Positions 15,084-24,721 of a stretch of DNA of 64,000 nt are shown here, piece after piece. Position 1 is the first letter of the stretch. Every line of letters begins with the position of its first letter. Made by a program: the position numbers and the translations under genes. Origin of the DNA: Aquibium microcysteis (GTDB taxonomy: Bacteria; Pseudomonadota; Alphaproteobacteria; Rhizobiales; Rhizobiaceae); NCBI RefSeq assembly GCF_014495845.1, contig NZ_CP061080.1, positions 3,151,001 to 3,215,000 of the forward strand, read 5' to 3'. The notes beneath the pieces were generated by a model that did not search any database, was not told the origin of the DNA, and worked only from the letters and a program-made list of their open reading frames with translations.

Positions 15084-15689
15084 CTACCCGAACTGCCGCC
15101 CCGCCAGCACGATGCGCGACAGCGCGGTATAGAAGCACACCGCGGCAAAGACGTAGGCGAGCAGGGGGAACCAGGCCGGGACCAGGCAAGCGAGAACGAA
15201 GACCGCGATGGTCTCGGTCGCCTCGGCGAGGCCCGTGGTGAAGAAGATCGACTTCTCGCCGCGGGCCACGGTCGACAGCCGGCGCCGCTCGGCCAGGATG
15301 GCGAAGGCGAGGAAGCTCGCGCCGTTGACGTAGAAGGAAAAGACCAGCACGGCCGCCGGCACCGCGTTCGCCCCCGGATCGGCCAGCGCGAAGCCGAGCG
15401 GGATCGCGCCGTAGAAGAAGAAGTCGAGCACGATGTCGAGATAGCCGCCATAGTCGGTCTTGCCGCGGATCCGCGCCACCGCGCCGTCGAGCCCGTCGCC
15501 GATGCGGCTGACGACGACCAGCACGAGCCCCAGGAGGAAGAGCTCGAAAGCGATCGCCACGGCCGCCAGGGCACCGATGGCGAAGGCGGCGAGCGTCACC
15601 GCATCGGCGGAGATCCCCGTGCGGGCGACGAGCCGCGCGAGCCGCTCCAAGGCGGGATCGATCCGGCGCCGTGTCCAGCCGTCAAGCAT
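15084..15689 (-). CDS. CDP-alcohol phosphatidyltransferase family protein
   Basis: A 201-residue membrane enzyme. The signature D-x2-D-G-x2-A-R-x8-G-x3-D-x3-D is complete in the segment that begins DGLDGAVAR (about residue 64) and ends YLDIVLD. Five to six hydrophobic helices span the rest. Such enzymes transfer a phosphatidyl group from CDP-diacylglycerol to an alcohol; the substrate alcohol cannot be told from sequence. Divergent from apaG, with no obvious operon partner. Confidence 0.85.
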   Translation of the reverse strand: MLDGWTRRRIDPALERLARLVARTGISADAVTLAAFAIGALAAVAIAFELFLLGLVLVVVSRIGDGLDGAVARIRGKTDYGGYLDIVLDFFFYGAIPLGFALADPGANAVPAAVLVFSFYVNGASFLAFAILAERRRLSTVARGEKSIFFTTGLAEATETIAVFVLACLVPAWFPLLAYVFAAVCFYTALSRIVLAGRQFG

Positions 15690-15820
15690 CGCGCCCGCTC
15701 TGCGCCGCCGCCGTCCCGGCCCTCCCCATTTCCGTCACGGTTCGGCTGGACTGTCGGCCATTGACGGCGCGGCCTTCGTCGGCAAGAGAACGGGACGTCG
15801 GCCCGCCCGGAGCATCGGAA

Positions 15821-16213
15821 ATGTATCGGTCCATCACACGCAACATCGAGGTCAGCGTCGAGCCGTTCTATCTCGACGACCGCTCCGACCCGTCGGAGAG
15901 CCACTACGTATGGGCCTATCGCGTGACGATCGCCAACCACTCCGACGAGCACGTTCAGTTGATCTCGCGCTACTGGCACATCACCGACGGCACGGGACGG
16001 GTGGAAGAAGTGCGCGGTGCGGGCGTCGTCGGCGAGCAGCCGGCACTCGATCCCGGCGACAGCTTCCAGTACACCTCCGGCTGTCCACTCGCGACGCCCT
16101 CGGGCATCATGGTCGGGCGCTACACCATGCGGTCGCGGTCCGGCGAGACGTTCGAGGTGGACATCCCCGCCTTCTCGCTCGACCTTCCGAACGCCGCCCG
16201 GACGGTCAACTGA
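15821..16213 (+). CDS. apaG: ApaG/ApaG-domain protein
   Basis: A 130-residue single-domain protein matching ApaG (DUF525) in length and motifs: the start [43 protein letters not shown] and GIMVGRYTM. It has an immunoglobulin-like beta sandwich fold and is implicated in magnesium/cobalt homeostasis, though its biochemical role is unsettled. The ATG at 15821 gives the full family length. It converges on hslO with 3 bases between the stops. Confidence 0.92.
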   Translation: MYRSITRNIEVSVEPFYLDDRSDPSESHYVWAYRVTIANHSDEHVQLISRYWHITDGTGRVEEVRGAGVVGEQPALDPGDSFQYTSGCPLATPSGIMVGRYTMRSRSGETFEVDIPAFSLDLPNAARTVN

Positions 16214-16216
16214 GAG

Positions 16217-17191
16217 CTACTGCTTCCCGACGAACTCCGCCGGGTCGAACGTATATTCGGTCGAGCAGAACTCGCAGGTGACGCGGATCGTGCCGTCCTC
16301 GATGCTGTCGACGATCTCCTCGGCCGTGAAGCCGCTGAGCACGGCATGGATCTTCTCGCGCGAACAGGAGCAGTCGTCGGCCACCGGCACGCCCTCGAAG
16401 ACGACGACGCCATGCTCGTGGAACAGGCGGTAGAGCAGCCGCTCGGTGCCGATCGTCGGATCGAAGAGTTCGTCGGGCGCCACCGTCGCCAGAAGCGACA
16501 TCACTTCCACCCAGGCGTCGTCGACCATGCTGTCGTCGATCTCACCGTCGTCGCCGTCGCCGCCCGGCAGGTCCGGCATGCGCAGACGCTCCGGCGCCTC
16601 CGGCAGGAACTGCGCCAGGATGCCGCCGGCGCGCCAGCTCTCGCGGCTGCCGTCCGCGCCGGGCAGCACCTGCCGAGCCACGGCAAGCCTCACCTCGGTC
16701 GGGATCTGCTCGGACTGGCGGAAATAGGTCCGCGCGACCTCCTCGAGCGAAATGCCGTCGAGCTGGACGATGCCCTGGTAGCGCTGCGTGTGGACGCCCT
16801 GGTCGATGGTCATCGCGAGGATGCCCTTGCCGAGCAGGTCCTGCGGTTCGGTACGGCCCTGCGCCTGCGCCTCGGCGAGCCGTTCGGCATCGAAGCGGGC
16901 ATAGGCGCGCATCGATCCCGGCGACGTGAAGTCGGCCACCAGCATGTCGACGGGTCCGTCCGACTGGGTCTGCAGGATGAACTTGCCGTCGAACTTGAGC
17001 GAGCTTCCGAGCAGGGCCGTCAGCACCACGCATTCGCCGAGCAGCCGGGCAACCGGCTCGGGATAGGCGTGGCGGCCGAGGATCTGATCGAGCATCGGCC
17101 CGACCTGCACGGCACGGCCGCGCATGTCGAGCGGCGCGACCTGGAACGGCACGACGACGTCGTCGCCCGCGAAGCCGAACTCGCCGAGCAT
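16217..17191 (-). CDS. hslO: Redox-regulated chaperone Hsp33
   Basis: A 324-residue cytoplasmic holdase activated by oxidation. The C-terminal zinc centre is CSC (in DDCSCSREK) followed about 27 residues later by CEFC, the four-cysteine switch. The protein is somewhat longer than E. coli Hsp33 because of an acidic insert (GDGDDGEIDD). Start is placed at the ATG at 17191; a TTG at 17206 would add MADGT-type residues seen in relatives and would overlap the argF stop. It is third in an argD-argF-hslO operon, a conserved order in Hyphomicrobiales. Confidence 0.92.
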   Translation of the reverse strand: MLGEFGFAGDDVVVPFQVAPLDMRGRAVQVGPMLDQILGRHAYPEPVARLLGECVVLTALLGSSLKFDGKFILQTQSDGPVDMLVADFTSPGSMRAYARFDAERLAEAQAQGRTEPQDLLGKGILAMTIDQGVHTQRYQGIVQLDGISLEEVARTYFRQSEQIPTEVRLAVARQVLPGADGSRESWRAGGILAQFLPEAPERLRMPDLPGGDGDDGEIDDSMVDDAWVEVMSLLATVAPDELFDPTIGTERLLYRLFHEHGVVVFEGVPVADDCSCSREKIHAVLSGFTAEEIVDSIEDGTIRVTCEFCSTEYTFDPAEFVGKQ

Positions 17192-17198
17192 GGTCCCG

Positions 17199-18134
17199 TC
17201 AGCCAAGGGCGGCTCCCGACAGGCACCAGGCGAGGACCGCCTTCTGCGCATGCAGACGATTTTCCGCCTCGTCGAACACGACCGACTGCGGTCCGTCGAT
17301 CACCTCGTCGGTCACCTCCTCGCCGCGATGCGCGGGCAGGCAGTGCATGAAGAGCGCCTCCGGCCGTGCGTGGCGCATCAGGTCTGCATTGACCTGGAAG
17401 GGTTGAAAGACGTTGTGGCCGCGCGCGCGGTGCTCCTGGCCCATCGACACCCAGGTGTCGGTGACCACGCAGTCCACGCCCGTCACCGCCTCGACCGCAT
17501 CGTCGAAGAAGCGCACGTCCGCGCCCTCGCCCCGCGCCCATTCGACATAGGAAGCCTCCGGTTCGCTGCCCTTCGGCACGGCGACGTTGACCCCGAAGCG
17601 GAACCGCGCGGCCGCCTCGATCAGCGAGTGCAGCACGTTGTTGCCATCGCCGGTCCAGGCGAAGCGCTTGCCGGTCACCTCACCGCGATGTTCCTCGTAG
17701 GTCATGACGTCGGCCATCAGTTGGCAGGGATGCGTGTCGTCCGTCAGCCCGTTGATCACCGGCACGGTCGCGTTCTGCGCCAGTTCCATCAACCGGTCGT
17801 GAGAGGTCGTGCGGATCATGATGACGTCGACGTATCGCGACAGAACCTTTGCGGTGTCGGCGATCGTCTCGGACCGCCCGAGCTGCATCTCTGTGCCGGT
17901 CAGCATGATGGTCTCGCCGCCCAGCTGGCGCATGCCGACGTCGAAGGAGACGCGTGTGCGGGTCGACGGCTTGTCGAAGATCATCGCCAGCACCTTGCCA
18001 TCGAACGGCCTTTCGCGCTCGCCGGCTTTCAGCCGCGCCTTGCGCGCCTTGGCGTCGTCGAGGATCAGGCGCAGATCGGAGGCCGAAACGGCCGAAAGAT
18101 CGGTGAAGTGCCGCGGCTTGCCATTCATCATCAT
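17199..18134 (-). CDS. argF: Ornithine carbamoyltransferase
   Basis: A 311-residue enzyme that makes citrulline from ornithine and carbamoyl phosphate in arginine synthesis. Signature segments are present: the carbamoyl-phosphate loop [17 protein letters not shown] in [11 protein letters not shown], and the ornithine-binding [12 protein letters not shown]. Three ATG codons in a row begin the gene; the first, at 18134, is used. It begins 11 bases after the argD stop and precedes hslO. Confidence 0.95.
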   Translation of the reverse strand: MMMNGKPRHFTDLSAVSASDLRLILDDAKARKARLKAGERERPFDGKVLAMIFDKPSTRTRVSFDVGMRQLGGETIMLTGTEMQLGRSETIADTAKVLSRYVDVIMIRTTSHDRLMELAQNATVPVINGLTDDTHPCQLMADVMTYEEHRGEVTGKRFAWTGDGNNVLHSLIEAAARFRFGVNVAVPKGSEPEASYVEWARGEGADVRFFDDAVEAVTGVDCVVTDTWVSMGQEHRARGHNVFQPFQVNADLMRHARPEALFMHCLPAHRGEEVTDEVIDGPQSVVFDEAENRLHAQKAVLAWCLSGAALG

Positions 18135-18145
18135 GCTGTTCCCGG

Positions 18146-19336
18146 TCAATGGCCCGGCGCGCCCGACGCGAGCTTCGCGGCCGCCGAGCGGATCCTGACG
18201 AGACCCTCGCGGATGTCGTCGTCGGTGAGGGTGAGCGGCGGCAGCAGGCGCACGACGTTGTCGCCGCCGGGCACGGTCAGCAGCTTCTCCTCGCGGAAGG
18301 CCATGTTGACGCCGGCGTTCGGCATCCGGCATTTGAGGCCGAGGATCAACCCGATGCCGCGGATTTCCTCGAAGACCGCGGGGAACTCGTCGACGATGGA
18401 GGCGAGACCCTGCTTGAACAGCAGAGCCTTGCGGTTGACCTCGTCGAGGAAGCCGTCGGCCAGCACGACGTCGAGCACCGCATTGCCCACCGCCATGGCG
18501 AGCGGATTGCCGCCGAAGGTCGTGCCGTGAACGCCAGGCGTCATGCCGCTCGCGGCGGCGTCGGTCGCCAGGCACGCTCCCATCGGGAAGCCGCCGCCGA
18601 TGCCCTTCGCGATGGCCATGATGTCAGGGACGGCACCCGACCATTCATAGGCGAAGAACTTGCCGGTGCGCCCCACGCCGCACTGCACTTCGTCGTAGAT
18701 CAGGAGCAGATCGTTATCGTCGCACAGCTTGCGCAGCGCCTTCAGCGTCTCGGCGGGAACCGCACGGATGCCGCCCTCGCCCTGCACGGGTTCGATCAGG
18801 ATGCCGGCGGTCTCGCCTGTGATCGCCCTCTTCACCGCCTCGATATCGCCGAGCGCGACCTGGTCAAAGCCCTCGACCTTCGGGCCGAAACCTTCGAGAT
18901 ACTTCGGCTGGCCGCCGGCTGCGATGGTCGCCAGCGTGCGACCGTGGAAGGCCCCCTCGAAGGTAATGATCCGGTACTTCTCGGGCTTTCCCTTCACGAA
19001 GTGATAGCGCCGCGCCGTCTTGATCGCGCATTCCAGCGCCTCGGCGCCGGAATTGGTGAAGAACACCTTGTCGGCGAAGGTGCTGTCGACCAGCCGCTCG
19101 CCGAGCCTGCGCTGCTCGGGCACCTCGTAGAGATTGGACGTGTGCCACAGCTTGCCGGCCTGCTCGCGCAGCGCCTCGACCAGGTGCGGATGGCCGTGTC
19201 CGAGCGAATTGACCGCGATGCCGGCCGCGAAGTCCAGATATCGCTCGCCGCCCTTCGTGATCAGCCACGCTCCCTCTCCGTGATCGAACGCCAGCGGCGC
19301 CCTCGCAAAGGTTTGATAAAGCGCAGAACCGCTCAT
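18146..19336 (-). CDS. argD: Acetylornithine aminotransferase
   Basis: A 396-residue class III PLP aminotransferase for the fourth step of arginine synthesis (also usable for succinyldiaminopimelate). Visible are [20 protein letters not shown], the cofactor aspartate in [15 protein letters not shown], and the Schiff-base lysine in [13 protein letters not shown], followed by [11 protein letters not shown]. The ATG at 19336 gives the usual N terminus [12 protein letters not shown]. It heads the argD-argF-hslO operon and is divergent from gcrA. Confidence 0.95.
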   Translation of the reverse strand: MSGSALYQTFARAPLAFDHGEGAWLITKGGERYLDFAAGIAVNSLGHGHPHLVEALREQAGKLWHTSNLYEVPEQRRLGERLVDSTFADKVFFTNSGAEALECAIKTARRYHFVKGKPEKYRIITFEGAFHGRTLATIAAGGQPKYLEGFGPKVEGFDQVALGDIEAVKRAITGETAGILIEPVQGEGGIRAVPAETLKALRKLCDDNDLLLIYDEVQCGVGRTGKFFAYEWSGAVPDIMAIAKGIGGGFPMGACLATDAAASGMTPGVHGTTFGGNPLAMAVGNAVLDVVLADGFLDEVNRKALLFKQGLASIVDEFPAVFEEIRGIGLILGLKCRMPNAGVNMAFREEKLLTVPGGDNVVRLLPPLTLTDDDIREGLVRIRSAAAKLASGAPGH

Positions 19337-19408
19337 GCCAGACTGCTCCGGAACCGACCTTGCCGAACGTTCGCCCCCCCACCCGCGCGGCGGCAGGACC
19401 ACCAAATC

Positions 19409-19430
19409 AAAAAGCCGCCCCCGGGGCGGC
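19409..19430 (-). terminator. GC-rich hairpin with T run in the argD leader
   Basis: On the minus strand GCCGCCC pairs with GGGCGGC around a three-base loop, followed directly by TTTTT. It has the form of a rho-independent terminator but lies only about 6 bases after the predicted argD transcript start and 73 bases before the argD start codon. It may be a 5' stabilising hairpin, an attenuator for transcripts begun further upstream, or the end of a small RNA. The structure is clear, its role is not. Confidence 0.5.
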
Positions 19431-19442
19431 CTCTTCCACCAT

Positions 19443-19471
19443 CATATCGGGGTTTTTCGTCGCGAAGTCAA
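19443..19471 (-). promoter_or_regulatory. Predicted argD promoter
   Basis: On the minus strand TTGACT (19466-19471) and GATATG (19443-19448) are separated by exactly 17 bases, a good sigma-70 layout for alphaproteobacteria. Transcription would begin near 19436 and run into argD. Confidence 0.65.
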
Positions 19472-19568
19472 CGGACGCGGCCGTCTCGCGACCTTCCCAC
19501 GGCCTTCGCGCCTTCATGACGGCTTTCCCTTGCGGCAGGGCCGCAAGTTGGGGAAAACTGAAAATTCC

Positions 19569-19721
19569 GATTCGGCGTCCGGACCCGACTCTTGTCACGG
19601 AGTCACCGGGTATTGTAGCTTGCGGCTACGAAACGACTAGATTTCGTGCGGCGGACCAAAATCACCCCGAGTAATTGATGCGTCCTCCTGGCGTCGCCAG
19701 GGTTGGCATGGATTCGGATTC
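19569..19721 (+). promoter_or_regulatory. Cluster of five GANTC methylation sites upstream of gcrA
   Basis: GANTC, the target of the cell-cycle methylase CcrM, occurs at 19569-19573, 19587-19591, 19600-19604, 19711-19715 and 19717-19721, all within 185 bases of the gcrA start. Chance alone would give about one site per 300 bases at this base composition. GcrA recognises promoters in their CcrM-methylated states, so the cluster suggests methylation-dependent (auto)regulation of gcrA. Sites are directly seen; regulation is inferred. Confidence 0.7.
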
Positions 19722-19752
19722 CTCGGCGGGCACTACCCAGGAGCCTATTTGC

Positions 19753-20265
19753 ATGAACTGGACAGACGAGCGGGTCGAACTTCTCCGAAAACTGTGGGCC
19801 GAGGGTCTGAGCGCCAGCCAGATCGCTGCGCAGCTGGGTGGAGTGAGCCGAAATGCCGTGATCGGCAAGGTCCATCGTCTGAAGCTGTCGAGCCGCGGCC
19901 GTGCCGCCCCCGCGCAGGCCCGCCAGAAGAAGCCCAAGCCTGCAGCGCCGAAAGCTGCCAAGCCCGCCGCCCCTCCTCCACGCCCGGTGCCTCAGACCGT
20001 GGGCGCCACCGCCCTCAAGGTGGAGTTCGAGCCCGAGCCGGCACCGCGTCCCGTGACGCGCACCGACGACGGCGTGGTCGTGCCGATCTCGCGCCGCCTG
20101 AAGCTCGTCGAATTGAGCGATCGCACCTGCAAGTGGCCGAACGGCGATCCGCTGAACGAGGACTTCCATTTTTGCGGAACCGCCTCCAAGGACGGCAGCC
20201 CCTACTGCGCCTATCACGCCCGCCTCGCCTACCAGCCGGTCTCCGATCGACGGCGCGCGCGCTGA
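19753..20265 (+). CDS. gcrA: Cell-cycle regulator GcrA
   Basis: A 170-residue master regulator. The first 45 residues (MNWTDERVELLRKLWAEGLS, then QIAAQLGGVSRNAVIGKVHRL) are the GcrA DNA-binding domain, followed by an Ala/Pro/Lys-rich linker and a C-terminal segment with CKWP, HFCGT and YCAYH that binds sigma-70. In alphaproteobacteria GcrA activates DNA replication, polarity and division genes at GANTC-methylated promoters. The ATG at 19753 matches the conserved N terminus; an upstream frame extends further but without the family signature. PodJ, a known type of GcrA target, lies 25 kb away in this window. Confidence 0.95.
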   Translation: MNWTDERVELLRKLWAEGLSASQIAAQLGGVSRNAVIGKVHRLKLSSRGRAAPAQARQKKPKPAAPKAAKPAAPPPRPVPQTVGATALKVEFEPEPAPRPVTRTDDGVVVPISRRLKLVELSDRTCKWPNGDPLNEDFHFCGTASKDGSPYCAYHARLAYQPVSDRRRAR

Positions 20266-20323
20266 CGCCGCCAGCAGCAGCCGCTGATGGAGGGAAGGCG
20301 GCCGGACGGACGACGGTGGTTTC

Positions 20324-21037
20324 TCAGCCGCCGCCGAGGCTCACCCGGTGCGTCTTGTCCTCCTTGGGGCGGTCGATCGGCAGCTGCTTGCCGGCGATGA
20401 TGTGATAGACGGTCTCGGCGATGTTCGTCGCGTGGTCGCCGATCCGCTCGATGTTCTTGGCGCAGAAAAGGAGATGCGTGCAGGGCGCGATGTTGCGCGG
20501 GTCTTCCATCATGTAGGTCAGGAGCTCGCGGAACAGCGACGTATACATGGCGTCGATATCGTCATCGCGGTCGCGCACCAGGCTGATCCGGTCCACCGAG
20601 CGCGTGGCATAGGCGTCGAGCACGTCCTTCAGCTGCGTCAGCGCCAGTTGCGCCAGGGCCTCGATCCCGCGCGACAGCCGCACCGGCTGCGGCGTGTCGG
20701 CGATCGTCAGCAGCCGCTTGGCGATGTTCTTGCCGAGGTCGCCCACCCGTTCGAGGTCCGACGAGATGCGGATCGCGCCGATCACGGCACGCAGGTCGTC
20801 GGCCATCGGCTGGCGCCGTGCGATGACCACGATCGCCTTCTCGTCGATCTCGCGCTGGCCCTCGTCGAGCATGATGTCGTCGGCGATCACCTTGCGGGCG
20901 AGGTCGAGGTCGTGATGCACCAGTGCCTGCACCGCCTGCTCGACCATGCGCTCTGCATGACCTCCCATGGCCGCGATGCGGCCGGCCAGGAACTTCAGTT
21001 CCTGCTCGAAGGCGTTGACGATATGAATGGACTGCAT
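20324..21037 (-). CDS. phoU: Phosphate signalling protein PhoU
   Basis: A 237-residue protein of two three-helix bundles. The metal-binding motifs are present in both halves: RISSDLERVGDLGKNIAKR at about 88-106 and AKNIERIGDHATNIAE near 200. PhoU restrains the PhoR kinase through the Pst transporter when phosphate is ample. It is not flanked by pst genes or phoB here, unlike the usual phoR-pst-phoU-phoB order; a PhoR-like kinase lies 3.7 kb away. The gene appears monocistronic and converges on gcrA. Confidence 0.95.
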   Translation of the reverse strand: MQSIHIVNAFEQELKFLAGRIAAMGGHAERMVEQAVQALVHHDLDLARKVIADDIMLDEGQREIDEKAIVVIARRQPMADDLRAVIGAIRISSDLERVGDLGKNIAKRLLTIADTPQPVRLSRGIEALAQLALTQLKDVLDAYATRSVDRISLVRDRDDDIDAMYTSLFRELLTYMMEDPRNIAPCTHLLFCAKNIERIGDHATNIAETVYHIIAGKQLPIDRPKEDKTHRVSLGGG

Positions 21038-21288
21038 GGCCGGTTCTCCACCCGAATCACGATCTTATACGGCCTCGTCATGACCGGAAGACGAAAAGGC
21101 GGGATCGGAGTGCTGCGATTGATGTTGCATCGCAGCACGGGTTCCGCATACTAGGGGCACTCGCAAGGACCCGGTGAAATTCCGGGTGGCTCTTCCGGCC
21201 GCCGACCCGCCGGACCACAGAACCGCCAGCCCGCTCCTGATCCATGGCCATGCGGCCACGGCGGTTCCGTCATCTTTCCCGGATTTCC

Positions 21289-22773
21289 ATGAATTCTCTT
21301 TCCGCCTACCGCGACGAGTGGTTCGGCAACATCCGCGGCGACCTGCTCGCGGGCCTCGTCGTGGCGCTCGCGCTCATCCCCGAAGCCATCGCTTTTTCCA
21401 TCATTGCCGGCGTCGATCCGAAGATCGGCCTCTATGCCTCCTTCTCCATCGCCGTCGTCATCGCCTTCACCGGCGGTAGGCCCGGCATGATCTCGGCCGC
21501 GACGGCCGCCACCGCCGTCCTGATGGTGACGCTGGTGAAGGAGCACGGCCTGCAATACCTGCTGGTCGCGACCGTCCTCGCCGGCGCGATCCAGATCGCC
21601 GCCGGGCTGTTTCGTCTCGGCGACCTGATGCGCTTCGTCTCGCGATCGGTCATCACCGGCTTCGTCAATGCGCTGGCGATCCTGATCTTCATGGCGCAGC
21701 TGCCGGAGCTGATCGGCGTGCCCTGGCTGACCTACGTCATGGTCGCGGGCGGCCTCGCGATCATCTACCTCTTCCCGTATGTTACCCGGACGATCCCTTC
21801 GCCGCTGGTCTGCATCCTCGTCCTCACGGCCATCGCACTGGCTTTCGGCATGGACATCCGGACCGTCGGCGACATGGGCGAACTGCCGACGACGCTTCCG
21901 GCCTTCCTGCTGCCCGACGTACCCGTGACGCTGGAGACCTTCCTGATCGTTCTGCCCTATTCGGCGGCCGTCGCGGTGGTCGGCCTGCTCGAATCCCTGA
22001 TGACGGCGTCGATCGTCGACGAACTGACCGATACCGGCAGCGACAAGAACCGCGAATGCGTCGGCCAGGGCACCGCCAACATCGTCACCGGCTTCCTCGG
22101 CGGCATGGCGGGCTGCGCCATGATCGGCCAGTCGGTCATCAACGTGAAGTCGGGCGGGCGCGGCAGGCTGTCCTGCTTCGCCGCCGGCGTCTTCCTGCTC
22201 ATCCTGTGCGTCGGCCTCGGCGACTGGGTGTCGATCATTCCCATGGCGGCGCTCGTCGCCATCATGATCATGGTCTCGATCGGGACCTTCTCCTGGTCGT
22301 CGGTCAGGAACCTGCGCGACCATCCGCGCCGCTCGTCGGTCGTGATGCTGGCGACCGTCATCGCCGTCGTCTTCACCCACAATCTCGCCATAGGCGTCCT
22401 CATCGGGGTGCTGCTCTCGGGTCTGTTCTTCGCCGCCAAGGTCGCCCAGATCTTCCGTGTCACCTCCACCGTCTCGCCGGACGGCCGCGAGCGGTCCTAC
22501 CTCGTGGAAGGCCAGGTGTTCTTCGCCTCGGCGGACCGGTTCCTGAAATCCTTCGACTTCAGGGAGGCGGTGGACAAGGTCCGGATCGACGTCAGCCGGT
22601 CCCACATCTGGGATCTGACAGGCGTCGCGGCACTCGACACCGTCATTCTCAAGTTCCGGCGCGAAGGCGCGGATGTCGAGGTGATCGGCATGAACAAGGC
22701 GAGCGCGACGCTGGTCGACAGGCTGGCGATCCATGACAAGCCGGGCGCGCTCGACCAGCTGACCGGCCACTGA
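21289..22773 (+). CDS. SulP-family anion transporter with STAS domain
   Basis: A 494-residue inner-membrane protein with about 11-14 helices. The SulP core begins at [20 protein letters not shown] and includes [19 protein letters not shown] and [20 protein letters not shown]. The C-terminal 100 residues, after about 390, form a STAS domain ([19 protein letters not shown]). Substrate could be sulfate, bicarbonate or another anion. The ATG at 21289 is chosen as the first codon giving a natural start before the first helix. UspA follows 12 bases later, so they form an operon. Confidence 0.88.
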   Translation: MNSLSAYRDEWFGNIRGDLLAGLVVALALIPEAIAFSIIAGVDPKIGLYASFSIAVVIAFTGGRPGMISAATAATAVLMVTLVKEHGLQYLLVATVLAGAIQIAAGLFRLGDLMRFVSRSVITGFVNALAILIFMAQLPELIGVPWLTYVMVAGGLAIIYLFPYVTRTIPSPLVCILVLTAIALAFGMDIRTVGDMGELPTTLPAFLLPDVPVTLETFLIVLPYSAAVAVVGLLESLMTASIVDELTDTGSDKNRECVGQGTANIVTGFLGGMAGCAMIGQSVINVKSGGRGRLSCFAAGVFLLILCVGLGDWVSIIPMAALVAIMIMVSIGTFSWSSVRNLRDHPRRSSVVMLATVIAVVFTHNLAIGVLIGVLLSGLFFAAKVAQIFRVTSTVSPDGRERSYLVEGQVFFASADRFLKSFDFREAVDKVRIDVSRSHIWDLTGVAALDTVILKFRREGADVEVIGMNKASATLVDRLAIHDKPGALDQLTGH

Positions 22774-22785
22774 GGGAGGAAGACC

Positions 22786-23634
22786 ATGTCCAGGATAGTC
22801 GCCTTCGTCGACGGCTCGACCTATGCCGAGAGCGTCTGCCGCCTCACCGCCTGGGCGGCGGCCCGCATGGAGCATTCCGTGGAAATCGCCCATGTGCTGG
22901 GCCGGCGTATGTCGGGCTCCTTCGATCTCAGCGGCAGTCTCGAAGCGGACCAGCGGTCGGCATTGCTCGAAGAATACGCCCGCCTCGATGAGCAGCATGC
23001 CAGGCTGGCGCAGGCCAAGGGACGCGCCCTGCTCGACACCGCCCGCACCATCGTCGCCGCCGGCGGCGTGGGACAGGTCGAGACCCGGCTGCGCAACGGC
23101 GACCTGATGGAGGCCCTCGCCGATCTGGAGAAGGATGCGGCCATGGTGGTCGTTGGAAAGCGCGGCGAAGCCGCCGATTTCGCCCGGATGCATCTCGGTT
23201 CGAACCTCGAACGCATCGTGCGCACCGCGACGCGGCCGGTGCTGGTCGCCGCGCGGGCCTACACGCCCTTCGACCGCTTCCTCATCGCCTTCGACGGCGG
23301 CAGGAGCGCCAACCGCGCCGTCGACTTCGTCGCCTCCGGCAGCCTGCTGAAAGGCATGAAGGCGACCGTGCTCTCCGTCGGCGCCGACACGGCCGAAAAC
23401 CGCTCCCGCCTCGAGACTCCCGTGCGCCGCCTGCGCGGGGCGGGCTTCGAGGTCGAAGGACTGCTCCGCCAGGGCGAACCCGACGAGGTAATCGGTGCGC
23501 ATGTGGAGACGCAGAGCATCGGCCTCCTCGTCATGGGTGCTTATGGACACTCGCGCATCCGCAGCCTGGTCATCGGCTCGACGACCGAAGCGATGGTCCG
23601 CCGCTGCAAGGTGCCGGTCCTGATGTTCCGCTGA
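22786..23634 (+). CDS. Universal stress protein, tandem UspA domains
   Basis: A 282-residue protein with two Usp folds. The first spans about 1-150 and ends with AMVVVGKRGEAADFARMHLGSNLERIVRTATRPVLV; the second spans about 158-280 and ends with the ATP-binding pattern GAYGHSRIRSLVIGSTTEAMVRRCKVPVL (G-x2-G-x9-G-S). It is co-transcribed with the SulP transporter; SulP-Usp pairs are common, perhaps with the Usp protein modulating transport in stress, which is inference. Confidence 0.88.
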   Translation: MSRIVAFVDGSTYAESVCRLTAWAAARMEHSVEIAHVLGRRMSGSFDLSGSLEADQRSALLEEYARLDEQHARLAQAKGRALLDTARTIVAAGGVGQVETRLRNGDLMEALADLEKDAAMVVVGKRGEAADFARMHLGSNLERIVRTATRPVLVAARAYTPFDRFLIAFDGGRSANRAVDFVASGSLLKGMKATVLSVGADTAENRSRLETPVRRLRGAGFEVEGLLRQGEPDEVIGAHVETQSIGLLVMGAYGHSRIRSLVIGSTTEAMVRRCKVPVLMFR

Positions 23635-23638
23635 CGCG

Positions 23639-23666
23639 AAAAAAGGGCCCCGCCGATGCGGGACCC
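23639..23666 (-). terminator. Terminator of the PRC-barrel gene
   Basis: On the minus strand GGG and CCCGC pair with GCGGG and CCC around a short loop and are followed by six T (AAAAAA at 23639-23644 on the + strand). It lies between the convergent uspA and PRC-barrel genes and fits best as the terminator of the latter, possibly working on both strands. Confidence 0.75.
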
Positions 23667-23692
23667 TCCTTCATGCGACGGAAGCACGTGGC

Positions 23693-24590
23693 TTAGCCGG
23701 CCTGCCAGTAGGCATCCGTAGCGCGGCGCTCCTCGGTCATCGTCTCGGAGCCGCGGAAGCGGTCGGGATCGATGGACGGCGCCTGCTGGAGCTCGGCTTC
23801 GCTTCGGTCGACGACGATGGTGTCGAGCCCCGGCGTGGCGCGGACCTCGCTCCACGGAACGGCGTAGTGATCCTCGCCGATCCCCAGGAAGCCGCCGCGT
23901 GCGACGATGACGTAGGACGCTTGGCCGGTCTGCGGATCAATCACCACGTCGCTGACGCTGCCGAGATTCTCGTCCTCGACATTGCGCACGTCGGTGCCGG
24001 TGATGTCGTCGATCCGGTAGGAAGACATCCCGTCACGCCCGGACACCGGCTCAGCCAGCGCGAGCTGCTCCTGGCGCCAGGTCGCGACCGACGCGGGATC
24101 CACACCGGCATCCTGCAAACGCTGCGAATAGCCGTCATAGACATCGTTCATCCTGGCGACGACATACTGGCATCCTTCGCCGTCACCCCGATGGGCAAGG
24201 ACACGGGCAGCGCTGTAGAGCGCGCGGATCTGGTAGCGCGGCGCATCGATCCCCACGACGGAGCCACGCGGATCCGCGCCCATGTCACCGGTCCCGCTGG
24301 CCGTGCCGGCGCCGGGAACGGTCGTGGACGCGCCACCCGTTGCCGGCGAGGTCGTCCGCGGGCGTCCGGGTGGACTGCGGACCGGGGGGTACGCCATAGG
24401 CGCCTGTGCCCCAGCCGGTGAGCCAGAACTCGTTCTGGTTCATGCGCTCGGCAAAGTCGTTCATCTCGAAGATGCAGGCTTCGGAGATCTGGGTCCCGGT
24501 CTGCGGCGAGGTCTGGGCGATCGCCGGCGCGGAGAGGATGGCAATGCCGCCGGCTGCGATCGCGGTCGTGGATGCTAGTTTCAGGAACAT
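23693..24590 (-). pseudogene. Secreted PRC-barrel protein, split by a +1 frameshift
   Basis: Two overlapping minus-strand frames make up one gene. The first starts at 24590 after an AGGAGG site and encodes a signal peptide (MFLKLASTTAIAAGG, cleavage near AIAQ) and a conserved ACIFEMNDFAERM segment. The second frame, open from 24397, continues with GSVVGIDAPRYQIRALYSAA and a full PRC-barrel domain (SYRIDDITGTDVRN to VPWSEVRATPGL). One extra base is needed to join them; the six-G run at 24384-24389 is a likely place. Either the gene is broken or the base is a sequencing error. Intact relatives are periplasmic proteins of unknown function in Hyphomicrobiales. Confidence 0.75.
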
Positions 24591-24721
24591 GGCTGCTCCT
24601 CCTTTTTCTGGAGGGTGAGTGGGCACGAATATGTGCGGAGGTCTCCCGGTCAACCGGTCCCATCCCGAATTGTTCCAGCCGGAAAGATCGCGTGTTCGAC
24701 CGCGCCGACGGTTCCCGCGCC

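Noticed and set aside
19407..19598. 63-residue frame before argD as an arginine leader peptide
   Set aside because: It contains no run of Arg codons, and the predicted promoter would start transcription inside it. The hairpin is noted without a leader-peptide claim.
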